Shown here one piece after another: positions 23,430 to 64,000 of a DNA stretch of 64,000 nucleotides (the stretch's first letter is position 1; every line of letters begins with the position of its first letter). This DNA comes from Hoplostethus atlanticus (lineage: Eukaryota; Chordata; Actinopteri; Trachichthyiformes; Trachichthyidae): positions 10,692,501 to 10,756,500 of the forward strand of contig JAXDDX010000003.1 in the NCBI GenBank assembly GCA_034670405.1. The letters run 5' to 3'. Under the pieces are notes generated by a model. The model searched no databases. It was not told the origin of the DNA and was given only the letters and a program-made list of their open reading frames with translations. The translations under genes and the position numbers were made by a program.

Positions 23430-24885
23430 AGAGTAGCAGTAACATATAGAGTACCATATGAAATTAAACCATCCCACATTTTTTTTCTGAGGACCCCCTG
23501 GAACTCCATCAAGGACCCCTAGGGTCTTTAGGAGCTACTGATTTACTTGACTTTTTCTAATCGGCTACACACACACACTCGAAGGTTTCTCCTAAAGGCA
23601 ATTATTACAGTGCAATAAAATGAAAATGTCAAGAGAATGGTTTACTATAATGCAATATTAGTATACAGGCTTTGTAGGTAGGCCAAATAACACATCTGTA
23701 TTAATTGGAGAGGAAATTCTAAATTGCACATAAATACAGACAAACAGTGCAGCCACAATGCCACAGTGCAACTAGGTCACTAAAAGCGGGAAAACGTGTA
23801 CATCAGATTACAAGGCTGCATTACATCCAAGACACCACCAGATGTCACATCAGACAATAGAAAGAAGTAGAATTCACCAGGCTACTTCAACAACGCCATG
23901 CCTCACCAAATTTCTCTTTTGCACCGGAAAACACACAAACAATCCTCCACCATTTAAACTTGAATCGTATATTTGACCGAATGAAGACAGAATATCGCAA
24001 TACCAAGTGGTGAATAATGAAATCTAAATCTAAATTTCAGCCAATATCCATTTTAAACATCTATTTTAAACAATGGCATAAGCTTGCTCAGGCACATGAG
24101 AAGTGAGAGCAAGTGAGGGTGGGAGGGTTTTCTGTGAGTGTCTGTGATGTCCAGTGGGAGGAATGAGTGAAGGATCAAGGGCTTTTCTATTGATCCCCTA
24201 CTCATTGATCTTTTTCTTCTTTTTCCTCTCTCCATCCATCTCTCATGGCTGGATATATAGTTAGTTAACTTATATAGATTGCAATTTGTGTCTTTTTGTG
24301 GGCGGGGGGTGGGTACAGTGAGAGAGAGCCAGAAGACTACAGAGAAATGATCCAAGTCTCAGAGTCTAAAGGGAGAGATCAGCTCCTCGGCACAGGGAGA
24401 GATGACACATCAGGCTGAGGCGAGACTGATACCCCGGGAAATGAGAGGAGATAAACTGAGAGCGAGGATTGGAGGAGAGGAAAAGGGAGAAGAGGACATG
24501 ACTGGACAGGAAAGGTCAGGAGGAGAAGAGAATAGGGGAGGAGAGGAGAGGAAATTTGAGAAAAGATGAGGGGAAAGGGGGGAGAAAGGGAGAAGGAAGG
24601 AGAGGAGAGGAGGAGAAAGGCCTTTAGCTTGTATTTTCATGCTTTAGGTGCACTTAGGAATCACATGATATATTGATTGTCATGTAACCATAAAAAGGTT
24701 GGGCAAAAAGCAGGTCTGAGACTGGGCCCAATGAAACAGCCTTCCTTTGTGTGTGTATGGTGCAGTAGAGTATGACAGGGCTTATTTAGAGATGGACCAA
24801 CCTGTTTGGAAACAGTGATGTCACCTACCCTAGAGGGTTAATATGAGCCCTCATTGTACAGACTCATTATCCATCACACACACGC

Positions 24886-24921
<36 letters not shown>

Positions 24922-26881
24922 ACAAAGGCACACAGGCACACACTCAAGCACACACACTCCCAACCACACACATATAAGGATACATATACTCATGCAGGGA
25001 CGACACCCACACGCACTCTTTATAACATACACACATGCAAGCATTTGTGCACATATGCACGCGCGCACACGAACATGCACACGCACACCCACACCCACAC
25101 CAACACACAGATGCACAAAAGGGATCCTCTTACTCTGGAGATGAGGAACGCCATATCCTTTCAATTTCAATGGGCCATTTTGCCATCCAGGCTTAGTTAT
25201 CACTGGAACGATCCATAGCAACAAAAGAGCCTTTCCTGTTGCAGCCTTGCATAAAGACACCAGATAGAGGTGAACGGGGACAAAGAGCAACACCTTTACA
25301 TAGAGAAGACATGGTCCAGCCAGGGTAGACTTCCCCATTCAATCCCTTACAATGGTATGTATCATGTATAGCGCATGGGACTTAGCAGTTCTCTAAAATT
25401 CCTTACTGTACTTACTAAATGAAACTATTAAAGCATGAAATACAAAAGAGCAGTGTTGTAGTACCCAGATCCAGGGCTGGGATTAATCGTGGGCTACATT
25501 TTTCACCATACGTAACTTGATTTGGATTTAATAGTAGATTACTTCTTGGATTCAACCATTGATGACTTGTGACTTCACCCACTACCACACACTGCCGTTC
25601 CCTATGATCATCATCATTATCTGCATCAGGGCTATTTCAACCTGTTTTATTTCTTTATATTAATTATGAAATCTGAATTATTATGAGCCCCTTGGTGTTT
25701 CTTTGTCTCCACAGTTTGTTCTTCCCTCTTTTTCACTTTATATGTGCAAATCAACTAAACCTAAACCTAAAGATATGCTACACTAGACTTTGCTCTGGAA
25801 TTGGCACCTGGAAATCTTTGTTTGATACTCAATGTTGTATTTTCAACCGTTGCCTTAAGCAAGGAAAGGAAAGCAAGCAGGAAATAAGATTGCAAAATTG
25901 CAAATTAATTTTGCAAATTGCAAAATTATAGGGCCTCCAAGTCTTTTGTTATGGATAACTGCAATAAAGGAAATGAAGCAATAAGTGAACAAGACCAGTA
26001 TTTCCCTTTTAAGCGCGTACAGTTGAAGTCTGACAGTATATCACGTTGTGGTTAAGTCTTTTGCGTGCAGAGATGCTTGCATGGGTTCATTGCAGACGAC
26101 CAGCGTCGGTCCCAAGATCATCTTTAAGTCACGTTTCATATCTCAAATTTGTGTTTATCAAGCTGACTTGTGACATGTGTGTCCCTAGAGTTGTTTGTGT
26201 GGGGATTTGACACCTACACAGGATTACTAAAGAGGCATCTGGACTCTTCAGTGCACCCCCCCCCCCCCACCTCCCACTAGAAGGGACTGGCTTTAATTGT
26301 TGTGCATTTTCACATATTAACAGATTTCCTGTCTCTTGACATCCATAAAACTGGATGGAGAAAAGGAAGCAACAGAGGAATGGGGGCCATAATTTAACCA
26401 AAGGGGGGAAAAGAGAGGCTTGTGTGAGTTCGGCCTCAAGGGAACTTGGATGTGAGTTCCTTCTTCAAAGTACACATTAGTTCACACCCTCCTGTCTCTT
26501 ACACAGACTCTCTGCTTACTGCTCTATGGCATACTGTGAGCGAGCCTGCCAGCGTTTCTGTATAATGCGGGTTGTGTCATGGCCTCCCTCCCTTCTCTCC
26601 CTCTCACTGTTGTTGATTCTTTATTTCTGAGCCCTCGGGAACTCTGTACACAGGCCACAGAGGGATGAGGCCTGGGATGTGATGTGGGCGTTTGCTAGGA
26701 GGGACACGGTTGAAGGCCAAAGTCTAGTCGCTTTGGAGGCCCAGACCCCCCCTTCCATGAGTGAGTCAGTGCAGTAGTGCGGAGGCAGGGGGTCAAAAAT
26801 CCCCCTGCCCTCCGCCTCCAGTCAGAAAGTGCGTGGGAACGGGAAAGCTTTATCCTATATTTAACCTCCAGGTGTCTGGGT

Positions 26882-26882
<1 letters not shown>

Positions 26883-26927
<45 letters not shown>
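26883..26927 (+). repeat. (TG)n microsatellite, 45 bp
   Basis: Pure TG repeat in the desert upstream of the C3orf80 homologue. Confidence 0.95.
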
Positions 26928-26929
<2 letters not shown>

Positions 26930-28055
26930 TACACCCCAGGAACTGAGTCATCTGCAGCTGGGTGTTGGTAGATGGGTTATCTTATAGGGGTAAATGAGGG
27001 TGCCCCTGTTCTCAGGGTTGGTTGGGGGGATTTCAGCACTCCAGGAAAAGCTGTATCTGCCCCCCCACCACTCACCCCCCTATGATGAGAATTTCCCCTA
27101 TTAGATTTGTGTGTGTGTGTGTGTGTGTGTATTAAACTTGTGTCAAATGCTAAACGAAAGAAAAAAGACAGGATTTGCGAGGATGGAAAAAAAAAAAGAA
27201 CTGCAACAAAACACAGCGAGCTGATTGGAGAAGTGAAATGTTATCTTAAGTGCGTCTAATGCAGTCAGCTAGATAGTATCATGACTAAGCGAAAAACAGC
27301 TTCTCCCTTAGAGAATAGAAACTCCTTTCTTAACGTAAACACACGGGGTAACATTAGCCAGGCTTCGTATCAGTGGGGTCATTACTGGGGCAATACAGCA
27401 GGTCAGTATTCCCAACAGGCGACACATTAAAACAATGGGATGAATCTACTTAAATCAACTCATTGGATGTTCTCCATTGTATCACGGCCATAGAAAATCA
27501 TCTCAGGCCAACCTCATACGTACTCCCTGCTATTCGCCGTGGTGTCAAAATAGTCGAGCTCAGCACAAAACCTCCCAACTCATCAGACTCATTGAGAGGA
27601 CTGAGTTGGGATTCCCTTGAGATAGAAAAGGGATTTTACCCTACTCTCTCCCCCGTCAGGATTTCTTGGCCTCTCTGAGCGGGTTTCAGTCTTTCTCCTC
27701 AAAGGAAGTCTGGATACCGATTCATCTCCAAGCCAAGGAACACACAACGCCGGGAGAACAAGCCACATAAAGGTAACAGACGCGCACTTTCCTTCAAACA
27801 CATTTGCTGGTGAACACCTCCTCAGACACTCGTCGAGTTCTGTGGATAAGCACATACAAAGTACATGCTATGCACTAGCGATGCTGTGAATTCATGACCT
27901 ATGTCACATTTCATCCCTCTCTTTTAACATCACTCTCCACTACATATTGTCCAGTAAAGAATAAATGGAAAAAATACTTTTCAAACACACCCACACAGAT
28001 GCACTGAAACGTAAATATAGTTGCCCCATACGTAAAAGTATGCCTCTGCCCCCAC

Positions 28056-28089
<34 letters not shown>

Positions 28090-30660
28090 CATACACTTAG
28101 AAGATCTCGAAGCAAGCAGAGCGATAAGATTAACGGAAGTACGTGGGTGTGAAATAGCTGTGGTGTGGGACTTTCTGGATTCACACAATCTACCCTGACT
28201 GCAGGTCCTGCTTTTTATTAGAGTCCAAGCTGATGGGAATACACAGACGCTGATGACACCCACGCACATATCCTGCAATTCCGGGCTTAATACTGCACAG
28301 ATACAGTACTTACTCACACACACACACAGAAAACACATTACACAAACCAACATAAGGCACTCATTCTACACTACACGACCATTCTTGTACATGCTTACAC
28401 AAACAGCGATGCTTTTCAAACAGACACATAGTGGAAGACCTCTTCAAAGATTTGCTCTAAAAACACGTTCTTTTTTTCCCTTAAATACAGAAACCCAGAA
28501 CTGACAGAGCAGTGAATTGGTCCCAGGTCAGTAACCCTGGAGGTGGCGACGTCTGCTCTGCTCGCAAACAAAGAGAAACCCAGAGTCATCAGTGGATCCA
28601 TTAACAAAGCCCAGGGCCCGACAAGGCTTTCTTTGTTTCATAATTAATGCAAACGTGATAACCGTGACATTGAAGGTTGGGCGGTCCGTGCATCAACGTA
28701 TCTGACACACCGATATGAACGCTGCCATTCATCATTACTCAGGGCTAATGGACCCCATAAGGCTGAATTATTAAGCACAACACAAGAGGCCCTTGTGTCA
28801 GATTAATGGAAGCATGCAGCACAGAACATTTATTACACTAATAGTCAGCGTGTTATAGCTTTAATTGTCAGCCATACAGGAGACTACAACTTTATGCTTC
28901 CAGTTCAGCTAATGTAACAGGAGCGCAGTCCTCTTTGTGTCACTGGTGTTAACAGATTAGTTGTGCTGGTCAGCCTTAATTCCTCCTTACTGGTTCACTT
29001 ATTATCCCAACTGTCTCTCTCTCGCTCTACGTCTATCTATCAGTCTGCCTCTCTCCGCATCAAGGAGTCGCAAATCCCATCATCCCTATTCAATCATGGA
29101 AACGCCACTTTCGGTAAATATAGTAGGACGCATCATTACAGTAAAACATGTCCGGAACACTCGTCCCTTTTCTGTCTCCCAGGGGACTCGGTCTCCAATT
29201 AGTGTGATGAGTTTGCGGAAAGCTCCTTCTAGATGGAGGGAGAAAAATAAAGACAGCGGTAAAGAGAGAATTTAGTCAATCAATATTGCTCAACAAAGAC
29301 CAGCACTTTGTAGTGGGTCGCAGGACAAGAAGGAAAAAGGAGGCACAGACTTGAGGAGGAGAGAACAAGACAAACAAGAAGAAAAGAGGAAACGGAAGGG
29401 GAGTACATCTTAATAAATTGCTGCTAAAAGACTTTAGGAATTATACATTTATACATGACTGTAATCTGAAGAGGAGTCAAGTCAATTATGTTTAAGAAAT
29501 ACTGGATTTTCATGGCTGCTCTCTTTCCAACCATGTGTTTCATGTGGGCTACAAGGCCAAGGGTTTTTAAGGTGTCTATACTGTGGAGATAGCATTTTTC
29601 CATAGAGTGAAGATACTGTAGAGACTCTATACATCTGTCAATAATGTAGCTTACTTCTAGTCGACAGAATAACAGAAATAATGGACTCTAAGGGTCTCCA
29701 GACCCCACCTTCAGAAGCAGCGCCCTAGGCTATTGATTGTGTATTTGTTTATCTAGTTAAAGCAGTATGCCCTGCTATCACATTTCCCTAATAGAGGCAG
29801 ATTACAGGCAGAAATATGATGCTGCATAAATTAAGCTGCATGATGCTCCCCTTCTACTGAATTTCACATCGTAATGCTCTGGTAATTGGATTTGGTACAT
29901 TGTGCATTAGGGCTTGTTTAGGAGAGGAACGAATACAGACTGGCTATTAGCGACAAAAGGTAATGTGAAGACAGACGGAGGGAAAAAAAAAAGGATTCTC
30001 CTCATGATTTACATCATGAAGACTTGACAACAGATTGTCGCGACTATATCTCATCACTAAGACCCTCTTCATTTAAGATGGACTGGCAGGCTGCAGTGTC
30101 TTCTATTCCACCATAGTATCGTAAATCCTATTCACTGGGGAAGAGAGGGCCATAATCTTTTCAGATCCAATCAGGACATAAGGCTTCGAAAAGCGATTTT
30201 AGCCAACCTATAGAACCCTGGTGGTAGAAAATGATTTATGTAGTCATTGATTCATTGCAATACAACAAATTACACAGACTGGCTTACTTCATTCATTCAT
30301 CCATATGAAATACTTCCATAACAGCTTACTGAGCAGTCTGTCATTCTTGGAGGCTATCCATTGGGACATCTTTAGTGTAAATTAACACGTTGAGTGAGTA
30401 TAAGATGGAGATTCAGTTTTATGGTTATGTTCTTTAATGCTGCAGACACATGGTTCTCCGGGGTGATACTGCGCTAATGTGAATCCAGACACTCTTCTAA
30501 TGGGGGCCATTTCAACCCACACTGCAAAATCTATTCATTTTTTATGAGGGGTAGATCTGTTGGCGCCTTGTATCGGGGCCAGCAACCTTACTAGTTACAG
30601 CTGGCACTGTTACCATTCAGGGTTCAGTGAGGCTACGTTTTTAGGATGGTTCAGTCCTTT

Positions 30661-30926
30661 AGGGTTCCCAACGTGAGGTTGGGGACCTCCAGGGGTCCTT
30701 GAGAGGGTTCCAGGGGTCTCCCAGCAAAATACAGATTAGTGTAATTGTTTATTTTTTTTTAGCTATAGCACATTGAGAGAATCTGTGGGTGTGATCAGAG
30801 GTCTCTACTACATCATCTCTAACAACAAAAATCTTCTCGGATGGGGTAGCTTGTGACAAAATCTTATCAGATGGAGTCTAAAGAGTTTGGGGGGGTGCTT
30901 TATGTGAAAAAAAATTGGGAACCTCT
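30661..30926. mobile_element. Probable non-autonomous DNA transposon (hAT-like, about 265 bp)
   Basis: The left end AGGGTTCCCAA (30661-30671) and right end TTGGGAACCTCT (30915-30926) are inverted repeats. The inside includes the 'ggggacctccaggggtcctt' phrase typical of fish hAT-derived repeats. Target-site duplications were not resolved by eye. Confidence 0.5.
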
Positions 30927-31268
30927 TCTCTAAAATCATCTGACGGGACAGTTCAGATGAGGTTAGATTTGTCAATTTGAACCAATCAGTGGCATCCACT
31001 TTGCATTGGACAAAGTGGGAACTGAAAAATGGATACAACCTAATAATGTTGTAAGATATTCCCACCGGACAGCATGTGAGGGGGCTTCTCCTCCACTCCT
31101 GTCACCAGTCCAGCAGACAGGGTGTCCTCAGTGAGAAGCCCGGTGGGGGGGCACCTGCTGTCCCGCTCCGCTCTGCAGTGTCTGGGAGAGCGGAGGAGAG
31201 CGCAGGATTAGTGCACAGCTGGGGGAAAAGGCAGACCTGTAACACCTTAACGGACTTTACAACAATAG

Positions 31269-31991
<723 letters not shown>

Positions 31992-32210
31992 TGGAAAGTA
32001 AAAAATTGGCACAGCTACAGAGACAAATAATATTCTTATTTTAATATCAGCAGGGTAATGATCTCGCAGAGTATAAACTCAAGTGCAATTATAATGCTGA
32101 ATGTTTAGAATAAAGGAGGGAACTGAGAAAATGTGCGTGTTTTATAAGATTAGAGGGGATTATTCGCCTTTTGTATGCAAACGCGCGCTTGGGTTGAATA
32201 AAGGAGATAA
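31992..32210 (+). other. 3' UTR of the C3orf80 homologue
   Basis: A/T-rich sequence after the TGA, with AATAAA at 32109-32114 and again at 32197-32202. Either could end the transcript. Confidence 0.55.
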
Positions 32211-35200
32211 TGAAGTAAGAGCGAGCTGCTGAAACTGACGCTCTTTGTGTCTCAGACAGCTAATTTGGCTCCGGTACAATCGCATTATGTTTTACTTCAG
32301 CGCCTCAATTTCACATGGCACCGTGAGACAGCCTCTCTTCTCTCAATTCCTCTTGTCCTTTCTTACTCGGGATCCTAAATCTTGGGACACGGATAGTCTG
32401 CCGGGCCTGAAATACCCTCTATTCTTTTTTTTTATTCTATTCTTTATTGAATTTGCACCCAGTTACAGAGGAAAAAATGTGTACATTGTTTCTTGTAGCC
32501 TTAAATGTCAGCTGAAAAGGCAATAGTGTCACGGATGTTGGTGTGAATACACATTTCAAAACTTTAAGTGGCACACACTTTTTAAGTTAATATACCCAAT
32601 ATAGGTTATCAGCATGAAAGCAATATTCCCTCCACACACACACTCACTTTCCTGAGAGCTGAAAGATGAGTGTGTTTCTCCAAAAGCTGAGGCAGCAGCA
32701 AATAAGTACCATTTTCAAAGTGCTCTGAAAACCTGAGGGGCCTTTCTGCCTAAAGCATATATCAGTGTCTCCCAGGTTCTGGATTCAAGAAGACAAGGGC
32801 AGAGATTACAGCTGGCATATTGATATGGTGTAAACTGCCACCAAACAAAGTTGTATGTTGATGATTGAAAGCATGTCAGACAAGAGCACCACTGCTGACC
32901 CGGTAGCATTGTAACGCTCCACAGCACAGACAGCACAAGAAAAAAGACCGACAAGGGGACAACTGACAGGAAACAAGGATGAGACAGACACAGCAGGCTC
33001 AGACAGTGGGCTCAGAGTACACAGTCATTCCTTTGGACCCTGACAGAGTGAGAGTGTACATACCGAGTACATACCAGTGAATATGTATGGATCTACTTGT
33101 ATTGGTGATGTTGATAATCAGTGTTTAACTGTTCCATGTTGATCCGTTCCTGACTAATGGCCAAGCAGGAGACAAGTTGAAGCCCAATTGACCCCTACGC
33201 GCACTTCAGAGCAATAGTGGCGCTTGTTTCCCTGGACTGAAGCTAGGCATTAATTGTTATTGTCCATTAAAATGTCTCATAATGCTACAGTATTAAAAAG
33301 GCTCAATTCGGTATTAGGCATCACTTTGCCATTAATTGTGTGTGTGGTACACAGTCACACTTGCCACATCCTCTCTCCAGCCCAGCCCCGAGGGAGAAAT
33401 GTTACCATATCATTAGTTCCTAGCCAACAGAGAAGCAGACAAGTCCATTACAGAGAGAACATCTATCCACCAGAACAAACAAATCTATCTACCCAGGGAC
33501 AAACAAACAGACTCATTTATTTACCTGAAAGGAAAAAGTGTACCAGGGTTGATAGGATATGTGCTGTCCAGCTTTAATCACCTATCCTTTCTTCACTGGT
33601 TCTGGTATAATCCATAATGTCTGAGCAGGTCTAAAGCCATCACGGAGCACCACCCCCACCCCCACCTCACCAGATGAACTAAACTGACTTATATGAAGAG
33701 CTTCAAAGTGTTTATCAGCCATTCGAAAAAACAATGGATACTTATGGCATTGGATTACCAGGCAGTATATCCCAGCATTCTTCACCTCACCAGAGTTAAG
33801 TAGCACATCGCTTTCCGTCAACTATTTTACTATTAAATGAGGAGCAAAGAGAGTTACGTCAAGCCACATGAAGAACGTCTGATGTTGAAGCAGCTGTATT
33901 TGCAAAACTACATATGACCGTACAAAGGAAGACCTGGAGTTTTTCTATTGCTACAAACAGTGAAAGTCTGTCTGAGTGTGATTTTAGTGGCTTGTGTAAT
34001 CCAATACTTTCAAGCCATGATGGTAGAGCCAATAGTGAACACCACTGATGGCTTTCCTTGCAAGAGGGGAAATTTGTGGATGGGTGGAGTTTGCACTTAG
34101 AAGCATTAAATCCACGCTTAACCCACTGATGGATAGATGGGGTTTAGCATGTGACACCAAGATGCATCAAATATTGGCCGTGGGTGAGTGCTGTCTAAAC
34201 CATAAGAGGTGTGAATGTTAGGTTCCCCCCCTCTCTCTCTCTCTCTCTCTCTCCTTCACAGCCACTGTAGTTCATCGAGGACATCCAGCTCCTCTGTCTA
34301 AGCTGTGAGAGTGGGTTTGGGGGCCGAGGGCATAACCAGCCTTCTAGAGTTCCCAGCATTAAACTTTAATCAGATGGTGTAAAGCTGGGGCAGTCTAAGC
34401 TTGCAGGAGTCCCTGGTAGTGGATAGGACAGCGATACAGAGGTTTCCCTTTACATCAAATGCGCACAAATACAAACATACACGTGCACCGAGACACATGC
34501 AGAAACACACACACGGACAAAAGCACAGATGCACACACACAAACATCGAGACAAATACACTAACACACACACACACACACACACATAAAATGGATTTGTC
34601 TAAGCAACATTATAATTTGTGCCAATAGTGCAGTTATTCTTTTGCTTACTGGACCAAACAGCAGAGAAACTAAGGTCCAATCAATGAGCATTACCTTCCT
34701 CATAAACCAGGAAGTGTATTTTTAGGAGAGCTGCATTGTTTGCCGGTCTATAAATATATACGTATCTACAGCATTACACTTTATAAGTGTCTATTGAGTG
34801 TCTTGAGTGTATACCCAGTCCAATTTCAAATATATTGAATACTTAACACAGTTCACTCCATTGTTCAAATTGACACCACTGAGAGTCCCCCGACTCACAT
34901 GACTTCTGACAGGGCTCATAACATCGAGTATTGCTAAAAATGAAAGCTATACAAGCTTAAAATGTATTTAAGTGTCATATTCAATGTGTACATAATGGTT
35001 TTGGTTTTATAAATGAGAAGAAAATAGACTTTTTTGTGTTACAAAAGGATGGAAAAGCATTATTTTATGTCCATGAGTCCTGCTTTTCAGGAATCTGGAG
35101 ATATACACCAATATGCTAAAAAAAACATTACTGTGGTAAAATGGGCAGTGTGTATATTAGTGTATGGCCAAAGAGGAAATGCATCCACATTTCATACACC

Positions 35201-35947
35201 GTTTCAATGAATGTGCAGCCTCTCTATAGTGGTAATGCATGTGAAACCTGACTCCTCGCTGATAAGACTTCTCTTGGATGAAGGATGAGGGGTGCACTTC
35301 CAGATGACCATGGTTTATCACACAGTAAATGAAGAGGCTGAGAAATAGATGGGAAAAGTGGAGTTGGAGAGAGGGAGAGAGAGAGAGAGAGACTCTGTGC
35401 AAGTGAACTGGTAAAACAGAGCTATGGGGAGAGAGAATGAACCCATTGATAGATTTTCCTACACCCATTCTGTTGTTCTCTGATGTTTTAGCATCTGCGG
35501 CCACTCACAGTTTCAGGGATTAGGCCGATCAGTTTCTACCATATCGGCACACATCTCTGCGATATGGTCTAGCAGTTGTTCCTGGACAGTCGTGAGACAA
35601 ATCTTCTCTCTCATTTGTCCCTCCTGGGCCACTAGAGGAGATGGATAGGCTATAATGGTCCACTGATGTACTGGCCTTCTGCCAACCAGGGGGTGGAGCT
35701 GCATGGCAAGTAGTTGGTTTCACACCTCAGCAAAGAAGGAAATACACAAATAACTCACAAAGAAGCACTTAGACAGAATGCACAAAAACACAAGGATAGA
35801 GACTATGATAAATAGAAAACACATATAATATAATATAAGATATAATCCATAATGCACTAAATAAAACTGATAAAGCAACAGGAAGACACTACAGCAATAC
35901 CAACAAGGCAAAACACATTTTTAGTTGAATATATATTTAACATGTCT
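32211..35947. other. Spacer between the C3orf80 homologue and ift80
   Basis: About 3.7 kb without coding signal. It contains a short CT tract at about 34232-34253, a CA array at about 34562-34585, a GA stretch at about 35370-35392, and mostly unique A/T-rich sequence. I see no further feature. Confidence 0.5.
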
Positions 35948-36488
35948 TTTATTAACTAATCATTACAGCTTTTACAGAGGGAGAGGCTTTTAAGTTATAC
36001 ATGGTAAAAATATCTATCCATATAAAAACACATGTACATGATATATATATCTATATAGTGTACATGAGACTGATCATACAGAGCTGATTTTGATCAGATG
36101 ATTTATGATCAGCTTTGAACTCTGAAACACACTGAAAGCTCTGAATGAGAAGCTGATATGACAGAAGCCATATTGGTTTCACAGAGAAATATGGACGTTC
36201 TTATTGAACTTCCATGAGTCACATCAGCCTTAGTCTGCGTACACAGTAACAGAATGTGAAGAATAATGTTGTTGTGTAAGTGTGCTATATACACGTGTCA
36301 TATACCACAAGATAGTGTTAAGACTACACTGTCATTTCCTTTTTTTAAATTTGATGGCAGACATTGTCCCTCGTTTACAGAAGATGTTTCATTATCCTGA
36401 GATTGAGCCTAACCACAATATATCCACCAAATGTCAAAAAGGCTTTTCTGCGAAGCTGACTCTGTAGAGAAGAAGGGTGCCCCGAACA
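35948..36488 (-). other. ift80: ift80 3' UTR with polyadenylation signal
   Basis: On the - strand the sequence after the stop codon runs through A/T-rich DNA to an AATAAA hexamer (complement TTTATT at 35948-35953). Confidence 0.6.
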
Positions 36489-63475
<26,987 letters not shown>

Positions 63476-64000
63476 CTGGAACGAACACACACACTTGTTA
63501 TTTATTCTCAAAGATCAACTGGTAGGCTTTAATTCATATATAGTAGTTTGACTCTGCTTTGAGAAAATATTAGTCAGAGGGATGCGGATTCATTGTGTGT
63601 GCCAATTTCTCCATCTTTCTCTCTTTCTCATCCACACAGAGGGTTGGTGTGAACAATAGGTCAAAGATACAGCAGTGCTAATTTCTCCTCTCAGACAGTG
63701 TCATATTCCCTTAGAGAGCTCGCCTCATTCAGCCTACAGAATGACACTTAGCTTGTAGGTATCCAGCAAACTACCAGCTGAGCAAACCTGCCTTAACTCT
63801 ATGAGCGAGAGTGTATGTGAGTGAGACAGAATGTGTGTGTGTGAGTGTGCATATGTGTGTGTGTGTGTGTGTTGTGGTGGGGGTATGTGCGTGGAGGTGG
63901 GGGACTGACATTTAACCCCACTCCAGGTGCATGTGGTTTCTCACAAATGCCAAGCAGTCACATGATCTGAAGCTGACAAAGGCAATGAGAGGTTGAAACA

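Overview
This is a vertebrate nuclear window, almost certainly from a ray-finned (teleost) fish. Genes are split by GT-AG introns. Introns and spacers are full of long (CA)n, (GA)n and (CT)n microsatellites, and fish-type SINE and DNA-transposon remnants occur. No bacterial, organellar or viral gene organisation was seen.

Layout from left to right: (1) the 3' part of SCHIP1 on the + strand (six coding exons, 974-7253, polyadenylation near 8090); (2) IL12A, the p35 subunit of interleukin-12, complete on the + strand (seven coding exons, 9713-11696), with a TATA box, a kappaB site and an ISRE-like site upstream and an AU-rich 3' UTR; (3) on the - strand, tail to tail with IL12A, a 16-exon gene (22702 to 13684) for a protein of about 509 residues with an acidic N-terminal tail, a ZU5-UPA (FIIND) domain of the NLRP1/CARD8 type and a C-terminal death domain; (4) a gene desert of about 8.6 kb; (5) the intronless C3orf80 homologue on the + strand (31332-31991); (6) a spacer of about 4 kb; (7) the 3' four fifths of IFT80 on the - strand (15 coding exons, 63475 to 36489), with an intron of about 15.4 kb.

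The order SCHIP1-IL12A-C3orf80-IFT80 is that of human 3q25, so the block is ancient synteny. The FIIND-death-domain gene is the piece I do not know from the human block, and it is the most interesting content. All 16 exons join in frame. A His and a Ser lie exactly 27 residues apart, as in the NLRP1 autoproteolysis centre, but the residue before the Ser is Leu rather than Phe. It has no NACHT, LRR or CARD, so it looks like a stand-alone cleavable sensor or adaptor whose C-terminal fragment would carry a death domain and a basic, nuclear-localisation-like stretch.

Exon boundaries were read by eye from splice sites, reading phase and family similarity; no alignment or transcript data were available.
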